Source: Phycisphaerales bacterium
GTDB lineage: Bacteria; Planctomycetota; Phycisphaerae; Tepidisphaerales; Tepidisphaeraceae
DNA length: 5,064 nucleotides
Assembly (NCBI GenBank): GCA_028288945.1
Contig: JAQGHH010000215.1
Span: forward strand, 1-5,064
Direction of reading: 5' to 3'
A model generated the notes under the pieces. That model worked only from the letters and a program-made list of their open reading frames with translations. It did not search any database and was not told where the DNA came from. The translations under genes were made by a program, and so were the position numbers. Below, piece after piece: positions 4,995 to 5,064 of this stretch. Positions within the stretch are counted from its first letter, which is position 1, and each line of letters begins with the position of its first letter.

Positions 4995-5064
4995 ATGAAC
5001 ATCGATAAAGCGATGGCTGGTGAAGGGTGTGTGGTGGCGGCGTTTGATGATCGGGTGGAGGCGG
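4995..5064 (+). CDS. Start of an unrecognised gene, cut by the window edge
   Basis: Twenty-three codons are visible (MNIDKAMAGEGCVVAAFDDRVEA) with no stop before the edge. A promoter-like pair and a ribosome binding site precede it. The fragment is soluble-looking, with no signal peptide, and is too short to place in a family. Its own promoter suggests it is not part of the peroxiredoxin operon. Confidence 0.6.
   Translation, partial: MNIDKAMAGEGCVVAAFDDRVEA

Overview
The window looks like a chromosomal piece of a GC-rich member of the Planctomycetota, probably class Phycisphaerae. Three things point there: a small two-helix membrane protein ending in a CPECGYDLR...CPECG zinc ribbon, a tail typical of that group; an exported WD40 beta-propeller; and a 24-residue leucine-rich repeat with the ITDADL / VTDAGV signature common in planctomycete genomes. 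The assignment is inference from protein style only. I see no rRNA, tRNA, CRISPR array, insertion sequence or phage gene.

Layout: the left half is on the minus strand and the right half on the plus strand, diverging from a 120-base spacer at 2550-2669. Reading leftward from the spacer there are (i) the membrane/zinc-ribbon protein (2549-1878), (ii) a secreted WD40 protein (1951-785) that overlaps it by 74 bases, (iii) a small exported protein of unknown function (731-234), and (iv) leucine-rich repeats running off the left edge (about 240-1). The repeats are split by an apparent one-base deletion and may once have been the C-terminal part of (iii).

Reading rightward there are (v) a potassium-channel-like membrane protein with filter TLGLGD (2670-3749), (vi) an AhpC/TSA peroxiredoxin (3799-4323), translationally coupled through an ATGA overlap to (vii) a cytoplasmic DsbA-like CPHC thioredoxin-fold protein (4320-4853), then a 141-base non-coding gap and (viii) the first 23 codons of an unrecognised gene (4995 to the edge).

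The peroxiredoxin/DsbA pair is the one clear functional unit, a thiol-based peroxide defence or redox relay. The most interesting non-coding signals are at gene starts. Three genes (731, 2549, 2670) have a TANAAT -10 box only 7-8 bases before ATG and no Shine-Dalgarno, which suggests leaderless mRNAs. The three right-hand genes (3799, 4320, 4995) have clear purine-rich ribosome binding sites. A near-palindromic ATTCTACAAT offers a -10 box on both strands in the divergent spacer, and a GCACG-N6-CGTGC dyad lies directly upstream of the peroxiredoxin -10 box. I do not see an undescribed multi-gene system; most of the window is ordinary, with some apparent gene decay or indels at the left.
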